This document shows, piece after piece, positions 34,251 through 46,624 of a stretch of 64,000 bases of DNA. Origin of the DNA: Chelydra serpentina (Eukaryota; Chordata; Testudines; Chelydridae); contig JBAIAC010000006.1 of assembly GCA_037349315.1 (NCBI GenBank), positions 13,985,501-14,049,500 of the forward strand. Direction: 5' to 3'. The notes below the pieces were generated by a model, which ran no database searches, was not told where the DNA came from, and saw only the letters and a program-made list of their open reading frames with translations. A program made the translations under genes and the position numbers. Each line of letters begins with the position of its first letter. Position 1 is the first letter of the stretch.

Positions 34251-34871
34251 TGTGATGTTGCACTCCATATGTTTTATGGAAATATGTTTATAAGGGTGAA
34301 TATAATGTAACTGGAATATGCTTTATGCAAAAGGTCTTTGTATCACTACAAAGCTTATCTACTGAGTGTGTTCATTCTATTTGTATGCATGTATCATTCT
34401 TGTATCTGAAACTAGAAATATGAAATATTACTCTGAGATTATTGTAATTATGCAAAGTGTGGGCCATTAATGGTGGCTTAGAATCTTGATGGCTCCCATT
34501 GACTAGGACAATTGGGTGTAGATGGTTTCTTTACCTGCAAGCCTTCTTGCGGACATGGGGGCCATTCTGTGGGTAATGAAGAATGAAGTCTTACAGTGAC
34601 ATGTGACCATGTCACCTGATACTCAAATCCATCTTAAACCTGGTGCTTTTCCATTTAGAAGGAGAGGAATACCTGCTGAGTGGTTTTCAGTTAAAGCCTG
34701 CAGCTTTGGGAACATGGTTCAAACCCTGGGTCTGTGTTGCAGCAGGCTTGCGTGTCTGGCTCAACAAGACAGGGTTCTGGAGTCCCAAGCTGACAGGGAA
34801 ACGGGCTCAGAGGTAGTTTCAGCACATCAGGTGACAGTCCCAAGGGGGTCTCTGTGACCAAACCTGTCACA
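34251..34871 (+). mobile_element. Solo LTR (621 bp) inserted in CR1
   Basis: Begins TGTGATGTTGCACTCC and ends AACCTGTCACA. The flanks are TACAC (34246-34250) and TACGC (34872-34876), a 5-bp duplication with one mismatch. It resembles the LTR at 22680-23503 at both ends. The CR1 sequence resumes afterwards, so this insertion is younger than the CR1. Confidence 0.7.
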
Positions 34872-35597
34872 TACGCATCTAGGAACAAAGAATGTAAGCC
34901 ATAGTTACAGGATGGGGGATTCTATGCTGGGAAGTAGTAACTCTGAAAATTTTTGGGGGGCCCGATATCAGCTGAACATGAACTCCCAATGTGATGCTGT
35001 TCCCAAAAGAGCTAATGCAAGCCTGGTGTGCATAAATGGGAATCTTGAGTAGGAGTAGAGAGATTATTTTACCTCTATATTTGGCACTGCTCTGACCATT
35101 GCTGGAATGCTGTGTCCAGTTCTGGTGTCCACAATTCAAGAAGGATACTGATAAATTGGAGAAGGTTCAGACAAGAGTGATAAATGATTAAAGGATTAGA
35201 AAACATGCCTTATAGTGATACTCAAAACTCAATCTATTCCGCTTAACAAAGAGACCGTTAAGAGGTAACTTAAATACAGTCTATAAGTACCTACACGGGG
35301 AACAAATATTTAATAATGGGCTCTGCAGACTAGCAGAGAAAGGCATAACACCATCCAATGGATGGAAGCTGAAGCTAGACCAATTCAGATTGGAAATAAG
35401 GTGTACATTCTTAATAGTGAGAGAAATTAACCACTGGAACAGTTTACTAAGGGTCATGGTGGATTTCACTGACCATTTTAAAGATATTTATGCTGTAGGA
35501 ATTATATTAGAAAAGTTATATGGCCTGTGTTATACAACAGGTCAGACTAGATAATCACAATGGAGCCATCTTGCCCTTGAAATCTATGAATCTCAGT

Positions 35598-37064
35598 GAG
35601 GGAATTGTGTGCATTGCATCTAAAGAAGTAATCCCCAAATGTGTAGTCACAAACCAACCTATATCCAAAGAAAAAAATAAATATTTCCAACTGATTAGCT
35701 CTGAGAAGATAGAATTCCTAGACAATACACACAGAACTGGTAAAGCAATGTGATCAGAGAAATGATTTTGGTACTGCCCTACTAGCATAAAGATGCATGT
35801 TTTGATCCCTATCCCAGAGCAGTTCAACGGCAGTGAAGTTTGTCCTTCTCAAACGACTTAGAAAAAGGATCTTTCATTGAAAAACAACATCTGTACAATC
35901 GGTTTGAAAGGAACAAAGAAAGCAAGAGTGGCACGTGGCATTGCTATGGAAGGCAGAGTTAAGGTTGTTTGGGTGCTTTAGCTGTGCTTTCATGCTTGGG
36001 GTTTCATTTAAGTATAACCCAGAATTTGGAATTTTCTGCATTTCTAATTGTTGGGGAGCTTGTTTTTTTGTTTTGTTTTTAATACAACTGCAACATTCTC
36101 GTAAGGTTTATTGTTTAACTGTTTTACTCGTAAGTGTTTTTCCCCTGAGCCGTAGCTTAACAATCTTTTTCTGAAAATATCAGCAAACTTTGGCCAAGAT
36201 TATCAAAAGTGACTAGGGATTTTGGGTGCCTCAGTTTTTGGATATTCATCTTGACACACTTTAAACGAGCGCTATTTTCAGACAGTACCTAGCCGCCTGT
36301 CCTGAAAACCAGAGAGTCCCAAACTGTGCAGCCAAAAATGAAGGGACTCAGTCACTAGTCCCTTTCATAAACTTTATGCATCATGTTCTATTGTTTGTTT
36401 GCAATGATTATGCTGTAGTGACTGTCAGCCTTCTCTCTTTGTTTTGAATCTCCTGGCCTTCAAAATAATGGATAACCTTGGAAAATAGAGTGCAAATGCT
36501 TCTGAGGAAGAATGTGATGTGGTGGATAAGAATAAACAAAAGTGTATTGAATGTTGTTGTTTACAATGCATGAATTGACAGTGAAGTCCCCCTGGAGGAT
36601 ATGGGCATACTGAAGAAATCATGGGATTACCCAGAATAACCTAAGAAGCTAGTTCCAAATATTTGCTTTTACTTGTCCTATCATAAGACCTGTCACTGAG
36701 CTATGTTAGTTATTTTCGTTTCCTGGGAACAATGATTTAATTATTTCAATCATATTAATCATCTTCTGTTCGTGCACTGGATTCACCAGACGGGAATAAT
36801 CTGACTTTTGTTGATATATCCCGTTGTAAAACTCATGACTCTAAAACTATCAAACTGCCTGTAGTACACATTCAGTAAAATTGACAGTGAAACTACCAGC
36901 GCTCTTTTCCCTCAGCAAAACTTCAGTCATTGCTTTCTTGCTTGTAGTAGGTTACTGCTACTAAATTGAGCTTTGTAAATCACATCACTCATTTTAGGAA
37001 CAGAGTAGGAGATTACACCTTTATTTTTATAATAAAAGACATATTGGGAAGGCTGTTGGAATAA
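35598..37064. other. Intergenic, no gene
   Basis: No gene. At 36190-36310 the sequence ATCAAAAGTGACTAGGGATT and TTGGGTGCCTCAGTTTTTGG resembles a common sauropsid MITE-like repeat, not delimited. The rest is unclassified. Confidence 0.35.
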
Positions 37065-37072
37065 ATATTCTT

Positions 37073-38650
37073 TAGGGCTGTCAATCGCAGTTAACTTACG
37101 CGATTAACTCAAAAAAATTAATTGCGAGTAATCGCACTTATAGCAATAGAATACCAAATGAAATTTATTAAATATTTGTGGATGTTTTTCTACTTTTTCA
37201 GTAACACAGAATACAAAGTGCACAGTGCTCACTTTATATTATTATTTTTATTACAAATATATGCAGTGTAAAAATGATAAAACAAATAGTAATTTACAAA
37301 TGTAGATTTTTTTTTGGTTATATAACTGCACTCAAAAACAAAACAATGTAAAACTTTAGCACTTACGAGTCCACTCAGTCCTACTTTTTATTTTTCCAAA
37401 CACTAAGACAAACAAGTTTGTTTACATTGACAGGAGATACTGCTGCCTGCTTCTTATATACAATATCACCTGAAAGTGAGAACAGGGGTTCACATGGCAC
37501 TTTTGTAGCTGGCATTGCAAGGTATTTACATGCCAGATATGACATGCCCCTTCATGCTTAGGCCACCATTCCAGAGCACATGCTTCCATGCTGAGAATGC
37601 TCATTTTAAAAAAATATGCGTCAATTAAATTTGTGACTGAACTCCTTGGGGGAGAATTGTATGTCTTCTGCTCTGTTTTACCCGCATTCTGCCATATATT
37701 TCATGTTATAGCAGTCTCGGATGATGACCCAGCACATGTTATTCATTTTAAGAACACTTTCACAGCAAATTTGAAAAAACGCAAAGAAGGTGCCAATGTG
37801 AGATTTCTAAAAATAGGGACATCACGCGACCCAATGTTTAAGAATCTGAAGTGCGGTCCAAAATCTGAGAGGGATGAGGTGTGGAGCATGCTTTCAGAAA
37901 TCTTAAAAGAGCAACACTGTGCGGAAACTACAGAACCCGAACCACCAAAAAAGAAAATCAGTCTTCTTCTAATGGCATCTAACTCAGATGATGAAAATGA
38001 ACATGCGTCAGTCTGCACTGCTTTGGATCATTATCAAACAAAACCCATCATCAGCATGTGTGCATGACCTCTGGAATGGTGGTTGAAGCATGAAGGGACA
38101 TATGAATCTTTAGTGTATCTGGCACGTAAATATCTTGCAACGCCAGCTACAACAGTGTGATGTGAACACCTGTTCTCACTTTTAGGTGACATTGTAAACA
38201 AGAAGCAGGCAGCATTATCTCCTGCAATTTGTAACCAACCTTGTTTGTCTAAGTGATTGGCTGACCAAGAAGTGGACTTGTGGACTGAGTGGACTTGTAG
38301 GCTCTAAATTGTACATTGCTTTATTTTTAATGCATTTTTTGTACATAATCCTACATTTGTAAGTTCAACTTTCATGGTAAAGAGATTGCACTACAGTACT
38401 TGTATGAGGTGAATTGAAAAACAATTTTTTTTTACAGTGCAAATATTTGTAATAAAAATAAATATAAAGTGAGCACTGTACACTTTGTGTTCTGTTGTAA
38501 TTGAAATTAATATATTTGAAAATGTAGTAAACATTCAAAAATATTTAAAATAAATGGTATTCTATTGTTTAACAGCACGATTAATCAAGATTCATTTTTG
38601 TAATTGTGCGATTAATCACGATTAATGTTTTTAATCGCTTGACAGCCCTA
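37073..38650. mobile_element. Fold-back hAT element, complete (1,578 bp)
   Basis: The ends are TAGGGCTGTCAA and TTGACAGCCCTA-type. The flanks are ATATTCTT (37065-37072) and ATATTCAT (38651-38658), an 8-bp hAT duplication with one mismatch. The two arms (about 37073-37610 and 38050-38650) are inverted copies over roughly 550-600 bp, e.g. CAGTGCTCACTTTATAT in the left arm and its complement in the right. A central 440-bp single-copy part and the right arm together carry a transposase remnant. At least one more copy exists in the window (17620-18852). Confidence 0.88.
37633..38258 (+). pseudogene. hAT transposase C-terminal remnant
   Basis: The frame reads FVTELLGGELYVFCSVLPAF, SDDDPAHVIHFKNTFTANLK, EPEPPKKKISLLLMASNSDD up to a stop at about 38065. 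With a small frame break it continues as PLEWWLKHEGTYESLVYLAR, KYLATPATTV, EHLFSLLGDIVNKKQAALSP. The second part is the hAT C-terminal dimerisation domain (PLxWW ... LAxxYL..PAT... FS..G.IV). Nothing remains of the N-terminal BED finger or the catalytic core. The dimerisation-domain part lies inside the right inverted arm, so its reverse complement occurs in the left arm. Confidence 0.75.
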
Positions 38651-38764
38651 ATATTCATCCTACCTCATAGTCATACCTGATCAAATTACATAACTTAATT
38701 AAATAGAAATAGAAAATACAAAAGGAAAGTATTCAATGTCCCTAGTGTTGTTTATATTGTGACG

Positions 38765-38985
38765 TCCCCTGAGAGCCCCAGCCCTGGTCCAGGACCTGGC
38801 TGTGCTATGCACTGTACAAACAGGACAAAAAGACAACCATTGCCCCAAAGAGGTCACGTTCTCAACATTCAATCCAAACTCAATACCTAGTTGTGTTACA
38901 TGTTTTACAGATGGGAAAAGTGAAGCAAGAATGTGGAAGTGACTAGATCAAGATCATAGAAGATAGTTACCAGGTCCAAGACTTT
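38765..38985 (-). repeat. MIR-type SINE
   Basis: The 3' tail (GAGAGCCCCAGCCCTGGTCC ... GCACTGTACAAACAGGAC ... GCCCCAAAGAGGTCACG) is followed by the core reverse complement (TTTTACAGATGGGAAAAGTG ... AAGTGACTAGATCAAGATCA). It stands in the same orientation and order as the other minus-strand MIRs in the window. Confidence 0.7.
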
Positions 38986-38991
38986 CAACAA

Positions 38992-39146
38992 TTAGGCTCC
39001 TAAATCCAAATTTAGTCATCTAGGTAAGTGGCCTGATTTCCAGAGGTGTAGCATGCTCACCAGCTCCCCTTGGTTCCTAGTGGGATTTGGGGTTCTCATA
39101 ATCTCTGAATACCAAATGCATAAATATGGATTTAGGAGCCTAAATA
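38992..39146. mobile_element. Small MITE with TTAGGCTCCTAAATCCA inverted ends
   Basis: The left end is TTAGGCTCCTAAATCCAAAT. The right end is ATATGGATTTAGGAGCCTAA, inverted copies over about 20 bp. About 115 bp of non-coding sequence lies between. The class is not assignable without target duplication data. Confidence 0.65.
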
Positions 39147-39149
39147 TAT

Positions 39150-41235
39150 GAATCGGGTTTGAAAATTTTGACCCACACTAGTACAGGACTGACCAGGCTA
39201 ATGGCTCTGTTAAGCCTCTGAACATAACCAGTGTGATTTTTTTTTTCAGAATCCTGAATAAACTCAACATTTGAATAACTGCATAAGTAATATAATTTAA
39301 TGCATTTAATAACTATATTTCAGTCAGATTAGGCTTCGTTTTCCCTCCGACCAGGTGCTTACTGGACATTACAGACAGAGCATTATTAGCCCTAGCATCA
39401 CAGCACCCAGACTACCTGGTTCCCAGTGACCTGTGCTCAGATAACTACACCCCACTTCTGTCAATAGACCTTTTAATAAACAAAAGTCTCTGTTTGGGAT
39501 GTACAATGGCAGTGTTGTTCTTCAGAGAATTTCAGTATAAGTAAAGGAATAGATGGCGAAGTAAGCAACCAATAGGGCTGTTATGGTCACTAGATGGTGC
39601 TGTTACACCATTTTACAAATTCCTCCTCTTAGCGTGCAAGCAAGTTTTTAGTTTTAGAAGAAAAAGCTGTGTTGTTGGCTGTGATGTAATTTATTTGGGG
39701 AGTTGTGGCAAGCTGAAAGGGCATTTACTCTCAGCATTAATCTCTCTGACTACAGTCAATTCTTGGTGCACAGTTGCTCCCTAAAAACTGACATTGGTGT
39801 TGGTCTTAGATCCCTAGAAGAGGGGATTGCCCTGCATGCTGTTTGAAACCACTGCTGTTCCAGGACTGGTGTACATACTATCAAACAAGTGGCACTAAGA
39901 ATATACCCAAACGCCACACATTGTGGATTTTTCCTCCAACAGGAAGCCAACCTGCAAGGTCCCTTCCTCTACCATCACTCGGGATTGGGGGAACAAATCT
40001 AATCATAATCTGAACTGACCGAACATAAGGACTCTTATACCCATGCAGTCTTTGAAGGACAGAGCTGAAAAATTTGGAGTTCTCTAAAACAGTTCAGGCA
40101 CCTTTTAGAAAAAAATAGGGGCTCGGATGGGCTGATTTGTTCAGTCTTACCTTAACCTCTGGAGAGAAGCAATTTATTTTATTATTTGTTAATTGCTATT
40201 TTAGGCTTATTTTGAACCATAGCAGAATTATCATGCTTCCGTACAGAATATGGATACAGTTTCCCATTACTCGGTTTCCTTTAATGACATCACCATTAAC
40301 AAATATTCATGCAAAGACTCAAAGCAGTGACTGGCTCGTTTGTTCAGACCCTCTTCCTCCCCCCTCCACGCTCTAAACTTTCATTTCCACAAAGCTCATT
40401 ATCAACTTTCTCTGGCACCTTGTAAGAGCTCAAAGTACTCAGATTAAACACCGGTTTGCTGGTACCTGACCTTTTTGTCTGAGTACCATGTATTTTGGGA
40501 TCATTGCCAGACCCCATCGTGTTCTTGGTAAAGCAAGAAGTCTTATATTCAACAGTTATATTCATTCATATTGACTGACTTTGCACACCTCTTACACTGC
40601 AGACACCAGAGCCCGCTCCTATCTGCCTACTGCAGCTCTTTGCTCTGCTGAGCAGTCCGAGCCATGCATCTACTAGGGCAAGTGATTGTTTGACCCTCCA
40701 AAATCTTATACAATAGCTACTTCACACATGCTTTGCTTTTGATAAAATTAAAAAGCATCACACTCATCTCTCATAGCAACATATATAATTCCACATACGC
40801 TCCAACTCTGAGAGATTAACAACCACCTCTAGGTGAGATTTCAAATGTTCATTGTTGGACAGAAAAACTTCTTGGCTTGCATCACTGGAATCTAATTATG
40901 ATTATCTGCAACGTATTCTCTATTACTCCGTTAACTTGTCCCTTCTCCATTTCCTTTATTAGCTGCCGATCTTAAAAAAATCTCCATGCTGCATAGTTAT
41001 TTGTGACGTAAGCTTTCCTCTGTGATGCTACATGGTGTTTGCAGTTCAAATCTCTAGACTAACTCCAGCCTTCTCTTGCTCGGTTTTCACAGATTTTTTT
41101 CAAAGCAAAAAAAAAAAAAAAAAAGACGACTCAGTTCCATGCACCTGCTCCCTGAAGAATGCAGCAGTGTACTAATTCCCTCTCTAGTCTGTTAGCAGAA
41201 AATAAAAAGCAACCCAAATGCAGTATTACAAACCA
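39150..41235. other. Intergenic, no recognised gene
   Basis: No exon or nameable repeat. A pure A run of about 19 nt at 41107-41125 is the only simple feature. Confidence 0.35.
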
Positions 41236-41239
41236 TAGC

Positions 41240-41645
41240 TTTTCAGAGATTAAAGAAGCTCAGTCTATTTAGTTTAACCAAGAGAAGGTTAAGAGGTGAT
41301 TTGATCATGGTCTACATGGGAAAGAGATTTCTGATAATAGATGGCTCTTTAATCTATCAGAAAAAGATATAACAAGATCTAGTGGTTGGAAGTTGAAGTT
41401 TGACAAATCCAGACAAGAAATAAGGTGCAAATTTTTAACAGGGTAATTAACCATTGCAACCACTCCACATGTGGTAGAGTCTCCATCACTTACACTTTTT
41501 AAGTGAAGACTTGGATGTCTTTCTAAAGACATGCTATAGCTCAAACAGAAGTTATGGGCTTGATGCAGAAGTTATTGGTTGAGATTCTGTGGCCTGTGTT
41601 AAGCAGGAGGCCAGATTAGATGATCATAATGATTCCTTCTCCCCT
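41240..41645 (+). mobile_element. CR1 LINE 3' fragment
   Basis: The CR1 3' region: GTCTATTTAGTTTAACCAAG, GGTTAAGAGGTGATTTGATC, then GGCCTGTGTTAAGCAGGAGG and CCAGATTAGATGATCATAAT. 5'-truncated as is normal for CR1. Confidence 0.85.
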
Positions 41646-41990
41646 TAGACTATGGTTTCATTAACTTTTTACCAGCAAGACTGAGAATTTCCAAAGCACT
41701 CGACGCTGGTCTAACTGCTGCCATGGGAGTCAATGGGAGTTTTACCATTGACTAACTGACTTTTGAAAATCCCACTATCAATGCAGTCATTTCCAGACTT
41801 TAGGACGGGGCCTCCCCACCTTTGTATACTAAAAATGTTGCTGCTTATTGAGGACACGATTCTCAGCTGAATCAAGAAAATGAGTGCGTATTCTAGAAAT
41901 GATAGTGTCCCTACCCGAATGTTGTGGGAAGTAGATGAGGGCTATGGTCTGACTTTGGATAAGTGCAGTTAAAGAAGGTAGCCCAGAAAA
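41646..41990. other. Intergenic, no recognised feature
   Basis: Contains a short palindromic motif (CAATGGGAGTTTTACCATTG at about 41731) of the kind common in sauropsid repeats. Nothing else was seen. Confidence 0.35.
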
Positions 41991-41994
41991 CTAA

Positions 41995-43340
41995 GATAAG
42001 ACGGGCATGCTGGATTGTGGCATACTAATTGGCCACCGCATGGAGATCGCAGAGAGACTGAGGAGGAGGAAAATACAGATAACACGTATCCAGGAAACAC
42101 AATGGAAAGGGGAGAAGGCCAAAGAGATGGGAGAAGAATACAAAATAAGTTATGGTGGGACCTCCCACGAAGAAATGGAGTAGGTGTTGCTCTTGATAGT
42201 AATATAAGGGAAAGAGTGGTGACAGTAAATTACATGTACTGGGAAATGTTAGACCCTGTTCTTCGGCAAATTCCAGGAAATGAGGAAATAGTTATCAGCT
42301 CTGATTTCAATGGACATGTTGAAAGAGACAGGTATGGATATAATAGAGTACATGGTGGCTAAGGCTATGGTACTTTAAATGATGAAGTAGAAAGACTATT
42401 GCCATTGGCATAAGCTTTTGACCTAGTAATATCTGTATGAGAAGAGATGGACATCTTATTACTAACAAGAGTGGAAGGACTTGAGGTCAGACTGACTACT
42501 TCCTTGTTTTCCAGTGGAAAATAAATGATAGACAAGGCTGCAAGATGATTGCAGGATAGTCTCTTACTAGTTAGCATAGACCACTCATCTTAGTTATGTT
42601 TCTTGGAACAAAGGTACAGAGAAAATCAAAGAGGGTAATGTTCTAAACCTATTGTTTGTTTGCGTGTGCTTAAATCTAATAAACTGCAGTTTTAGATAGA
42701 GCACGCTTACTTGCATGCATCTTACCAGACGGAAGTGCTGTGTTTCTGTTGCTTTATTTCTTACACTGCTGGGAGTTAAGTTGCCCCTGTTGGGGGTTCT
42801 GAAAACCCCGGGTAACAGTAAAGCCAAAGATAAGGTGGTAAAAACAACAGGGTAAGGCTGAGAAGGACTTTAGGGAGTTGGTTATGGAGAAGATGAAGTT
42901 GGCACCACATGAGGAAGGAATGGATACATTTTGGGGTTTTGTCGTGACAAATATATTGAAGAGTGCTGAACAAGTTTTGGGTGAATCAAAATGGAAAGCC
43001 TTTATTGAAAAAGAAACCTGGTGTTGGAGCAAAGAAGTATAAGAAGTGATAAAAGAAAAGAGAAAAAAGTTTACTGTGGCAAAGGAGTAGGAACAAATGT
43101 ATTTTTGTGCTGATATACAAGGGAAAGGTGATGCTAGCAACTGAACAAATTAGAGGTATAAAGCCAATGAGTCATACAATGAAACAGTGGAAGAGAGTTG
43201 TCAATAAAAGACTAAGAAGTGAAGTAGATATTAACGCAAATCAATATGGCTTCATGCCAGGAAGTTTGACAATAGATGCTATGTTTTCAGAGGCAGCTCA
43301 TGATGGGAGTTACACAAGGAAAATGATTAATTAGAGCAAA
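41995..43340 (+). mobile_element. RTE-clade LINE, rearranged fragment
   Basis: The plus strand encodes, with stops and frame changes, RRRKIQITRIQETQWKGEKA (endonuclease with its catalytic E), WEMLDPVLRQIPGNEEIVIS, SDFNGHVERDRYGYNRVHGG (endonuclease DFN block), a linker ending AEQVLGESKWKAF, then RGIKPMSHTMKQWKRVVNKR, LRSE and NQYGFMPGSLTIDA, the start of an RTE reverse transcriptase. These signatures are those of the RTE/BovB group (the 'craniofacial development protein 2-like' annotations) and are unlike CR1. The RT catalytic core is missing. Confidence 0.8.
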
Positions 43341-43750
43341 ATTATCCACTGAGACCTCATTCCTGCTACACACATTGGTATTTACAACTGCAATTACAAG
43401 AGATGCAGTCTAAGTCAGTGAGAACTTTACACATGGATATGTACTTACGTAACTGGAAATATTGACTTAGGAACTGAGAGTCAATAGAGATTAAGATATT
43501 TTTTTGTAACACAGACGCTAAGGAAAAAAGCCAACCTTACTGCGTCAAAGCCCACAAGCCAACTGTCTAGTCAGCTCCACTGTGGACTCTTTCACCACAG
43601 TTACAGAAAACACAGATTGCATTTAAAGGTCCTGTTACCTAATAGAAGATCTGTATCTTTACTGCAGAAAAAAGTGACTTTACAGAGGCAAATACATAAC
43701 ACAATATTAGACATTTAGTATGTCCTAAGAACATGTCATATAGACACTAG

Positions 43751-43855
43751 AGGCCTGATTCTGCTCTTGGTTACACCTGTATACATCAGGATTAATGACT
43801 GAATGCAACGGAGTAATTCCAGTATAAAACCAGTGTAAGAGCAAGATTAAGGCCA
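43751..43855. mobile_element. Palindromic MITE (GGCCTGATTCTG ends)
   Basis: The left arm GGCCTGATTCTGCTCTTGGT and the right arm reading TAAGAGCAAGATTAAGGCC are imperfect inverted repeats, with the inner palindrome TACACC / CCAGTGTAA. A well-known type of short palindromic sauropsid repeat; superfamily uncertain. Confidence 0.55.
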
Positions 43856-43864
43856 AAGGTACTC

Positions 43865-45150
43865 GGTCATAGATTTTTAAAGCCAAAAGGAATCATGGTG
43901 ATCATCCTGAATGAATTCCTATTTGAACTAGAGCATCTCTCTTGGAAAACCATCTAATCTTGATGTAAACGTCGTTAGTGATGGAGAATCCATCACAACC
44001 TTTGGTAGGTTGTTCCAGTGGCTAATTACTCTATCTCTTGAAAAAATACACCTTATTTCCAGTCTGAATTTGGCTACCTTCAGCTTCCATCATTAGATCT
44101 CATTCTATACATTTATCTGCTAGATGAAGAGTGCTCGCTCATAAAATTTCTTTTCCCAATGAAGGTACTTATAGACTGGAAACAAGTCACCCCATAACCT
44201 TTCTCTCGATAGATGGACTCAACCAGCTCAAGCACAATAAGGCTTATTTTCCAATTCTTTAATCATTCTGATGACTCTACTCTGAACTCTCTCCAATTTA
44301 TCAACCTACCTCTTGAATTTTGAGCACCGGAATTCGACACCGTATTCTAGTAGGGGTCTCACCAGTGCCAAATACAGAGGTAAAATAACCTCTCTACTCC
44401 TACTCCATTCATACATACAAGGATCATATTCGCTCTCTTGGCCACAGTGTCACATTGGAAGCTCATGTTTAGTTGACTATCCACTGTGACCCAAAAGCTT
44501 TGTCAAAGTCTTTGCTTCCCAGAAGAGAGTGCCCCATCTTGTAAGTATGGCCTACATTCTTTATTCCTAGATATCTGATCTTATGCATTTGATTGTATTG
44601 AAATACATATTGTTTTTTGCACCAAAGCCTACCAACCTATTCAGAACACTGTCCCAGTGACCTATCCTCTGTAAACTTGACCAGTGGTGATTTTGTTTTC
44701 TTCTGGGTTATTGATGATGATAGTGTAGGGCCAAGAACCAATCTCAGCAGGACCCCACTAGAAATGCAACTGCTCAATGATGCCCCATTTACAATTACAT
44801 TTTGAGACCTGTCAGATTTTAATCCATTTAATGTGTACCAGGTTGCTTTTCTATTGTTTCTTAATCCAAGCGCTGTGCAGTACCAAGTCAAAAGCCTTAT
44901 AGAAGTCAAAGGTAATAGTGTTGTAATATACTTAATCAACAAAACTTGTAATCTCATCAAAACAATATCAGGTTAGTTTGACAGGATCTGTTTTCCATAA
45001 AGCCCTTTTGATTGGCAGTAATATGACTCTCCCCATTTTTTAATCACATCCCATTCAGCTGCTCCATTATTTGACTGGAATTGATGTCAGGCAGATAGGC
45101 TCATAATAACCACGGTGGTCCCATTGCATTTTTTTTAAACATTGGCACAT
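43865..45150 (-). mobile_element. CR1 LINE, long minus-strand fragment
   Basis: Minus-strand CR1 from its 3' end (left, TCATAGATTTTTAAAGCCAA) through the RT thumb to about the RT core (right). It includes the block for SITQKKTKSPLVKFTEDR and GVLLRLVLGPTL (core [13 protein letters not shown] in the intact copy). It is an older subfamily with frameshifts. Confidence 0.85.
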
Positions 45151-45357
45151 CCTGGCACATAAAAGTGTGCAAAGAAATTTGTGTCCGTGTAACTAAACTG
45201 ATGTTGTGATACCAGTGCACTATTTGTAATGCAGACAAGGCCCTACTGAAATGCTATGAAACAAAAGACCTGAAAAATGAGGTTTTCCCAGAGACAGCTG
45301 CCTTTAAATTTGGCTAATGATTGAAAAAAATGCTACAGAAAAAAATGTAGGGAACAC

Positions 45358-45665
45358 TTCATGGATTTTAAAGTCAGAAGGGCTCATTAGATCAATTAGT
45401 CTGAACTCCCCTATAACACAGCCCATAGAATTTCACCAAGTTACCCCCTGCATTAAGCCCAATAATTTGTTTCACTGAAGCGCATCTTTCAGAAAGGCAT
45501 CTAGTCTTCAGGGGGAGACATCAAGCCACTTCCCTTGGTAGTTTGTTCCAATGTTTAATCACCCTCATTTAAAAAAAAATTGTACCTTATTTCTAATTTG
45601 CCTTTGTCTTGCTTTGATTTCCAGCCATTAGCTCTTGCTCTACCTTTCTCGGCTATGATAAGGCA
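45358..45665 (-). mobile_element. CR1 LINE 3' end fragment
   Basis: A second minus-strand 3' end (TCATGGATTTTAAAGTCAGA ... CATTAGATCAATTAGTCTGA ... AAATTGTACCTTATTTCTAA). It follows the previous copy after about 200 bp of unclassified sequence, so it is a separate insertion. Confidence 0.75.
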
Positions 45666-45884
45666 CGTAATGGAATGAATGATAAACCAATTCTGAGTCT
45701 GGGATGGAGAGCTGATTGCAAGTCGGTACTAAGGATCCCCAAAAGGATGGGAAGGTTCTTTCTAGCCAATCTTAAATCAACAAAAGTCCATTAGTGCAAA
45801 CAATTAAGTGATCTAATTAATGGCTGGACCTTGAAAAAGGAGTACCTTAGTACAGATTTGTGTACATGCGTAATATTTGTTGCA

Positions 45885-45992
45885 AGGACTGTCCTCTTGT
45901 ACCTTCAATTTTTGTATCTCTCCTAGCACAATGGGGTCCTGGGCTAGGGTGCCTAGGCATTACAATAATACAAATAAGTAATAATTAATAAG
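45885..45992 (+). repeat. MIR-type SINE 3' tail
   Basis: TGTATCTCTCCTAGCACAAT, GGGGTCCTGGGCTAGGGTGC, CTAGGCATTACAATAATACA is the plus-strand form of the tail seen at 27.9 kb. The core is absent. Confidence 0.55.
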
Positions 45993-46624
45993 GTTATGAG
46001 GAACAATGATTTTTAAAGCAAGCCGAAGAGCACCTGGCTTTTGGAGTCATTGTTGCTAGATAAAAAAAATACTGATTCTGATTTATCTACTGTAAAAAAA
46101 TGTTTTTTCCCCCAAAGCCAATTTTTCCTGTTTTGAAAGAGGCCGAATGTAGCATGTGACTGCAATAATTAGTGATGGGTGAACTGGTTTGGTTAAAATA
46201 AGAACAGATCTGCACCTTTGCCCAAATCTTGAACTGTCCTCAAGATTTGAGATTTCCTTAAAGTTGTGCCTGGTTTTAGCTACAACAGGATCCAGAGGGC
46301 TGTCAGGGACATTGTCCAGTCAAATTTGGTCTGAAATTTAGGTTATGTGAAAATAGACTTTCACCAAACTTTAAATCTATAGGAAAGTTTCTGTTTGTAA
46401 AATCCCAATGGAAGCACTTTTGTATAAAAAAACAATCATTTCCCTGCAGCCCAAAAGGTTTCCACAGCATTGTGCTACTGTTAGAGAACCTGAAAGTGAA
46501 AACAGAATAGGAACAGAAGGGAAACTTGAGGTCTCCATTATTATTATTATCATCACCATCAATTATCTGTCTGCATTAACATTGAAAAGTACATTAGTTT
46601 ATTAAACTAAAGTCATTAGTAACA

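Larger units (their letters stand above)
31870..35597 (+). mobile_element. Old CR1 LINE (ORF2 to 3' end), split by two insertions
   Basis: Blocks in order: endonuclease end (TSDHDW near 31990), linker to about 32483, RT start from 33385 (CCTGAGGACAGGAAGAAAGG), RT core with FINDLEEN and DHTKI at 34065-34130, RT thumb after 34900, and the 3' end GAAATCTATGAATCTCAG at 35597. Two foreign blocks interrupt it, 32484-33384 and 34251-34871. Many stops; dead. Confidence 0.85.
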
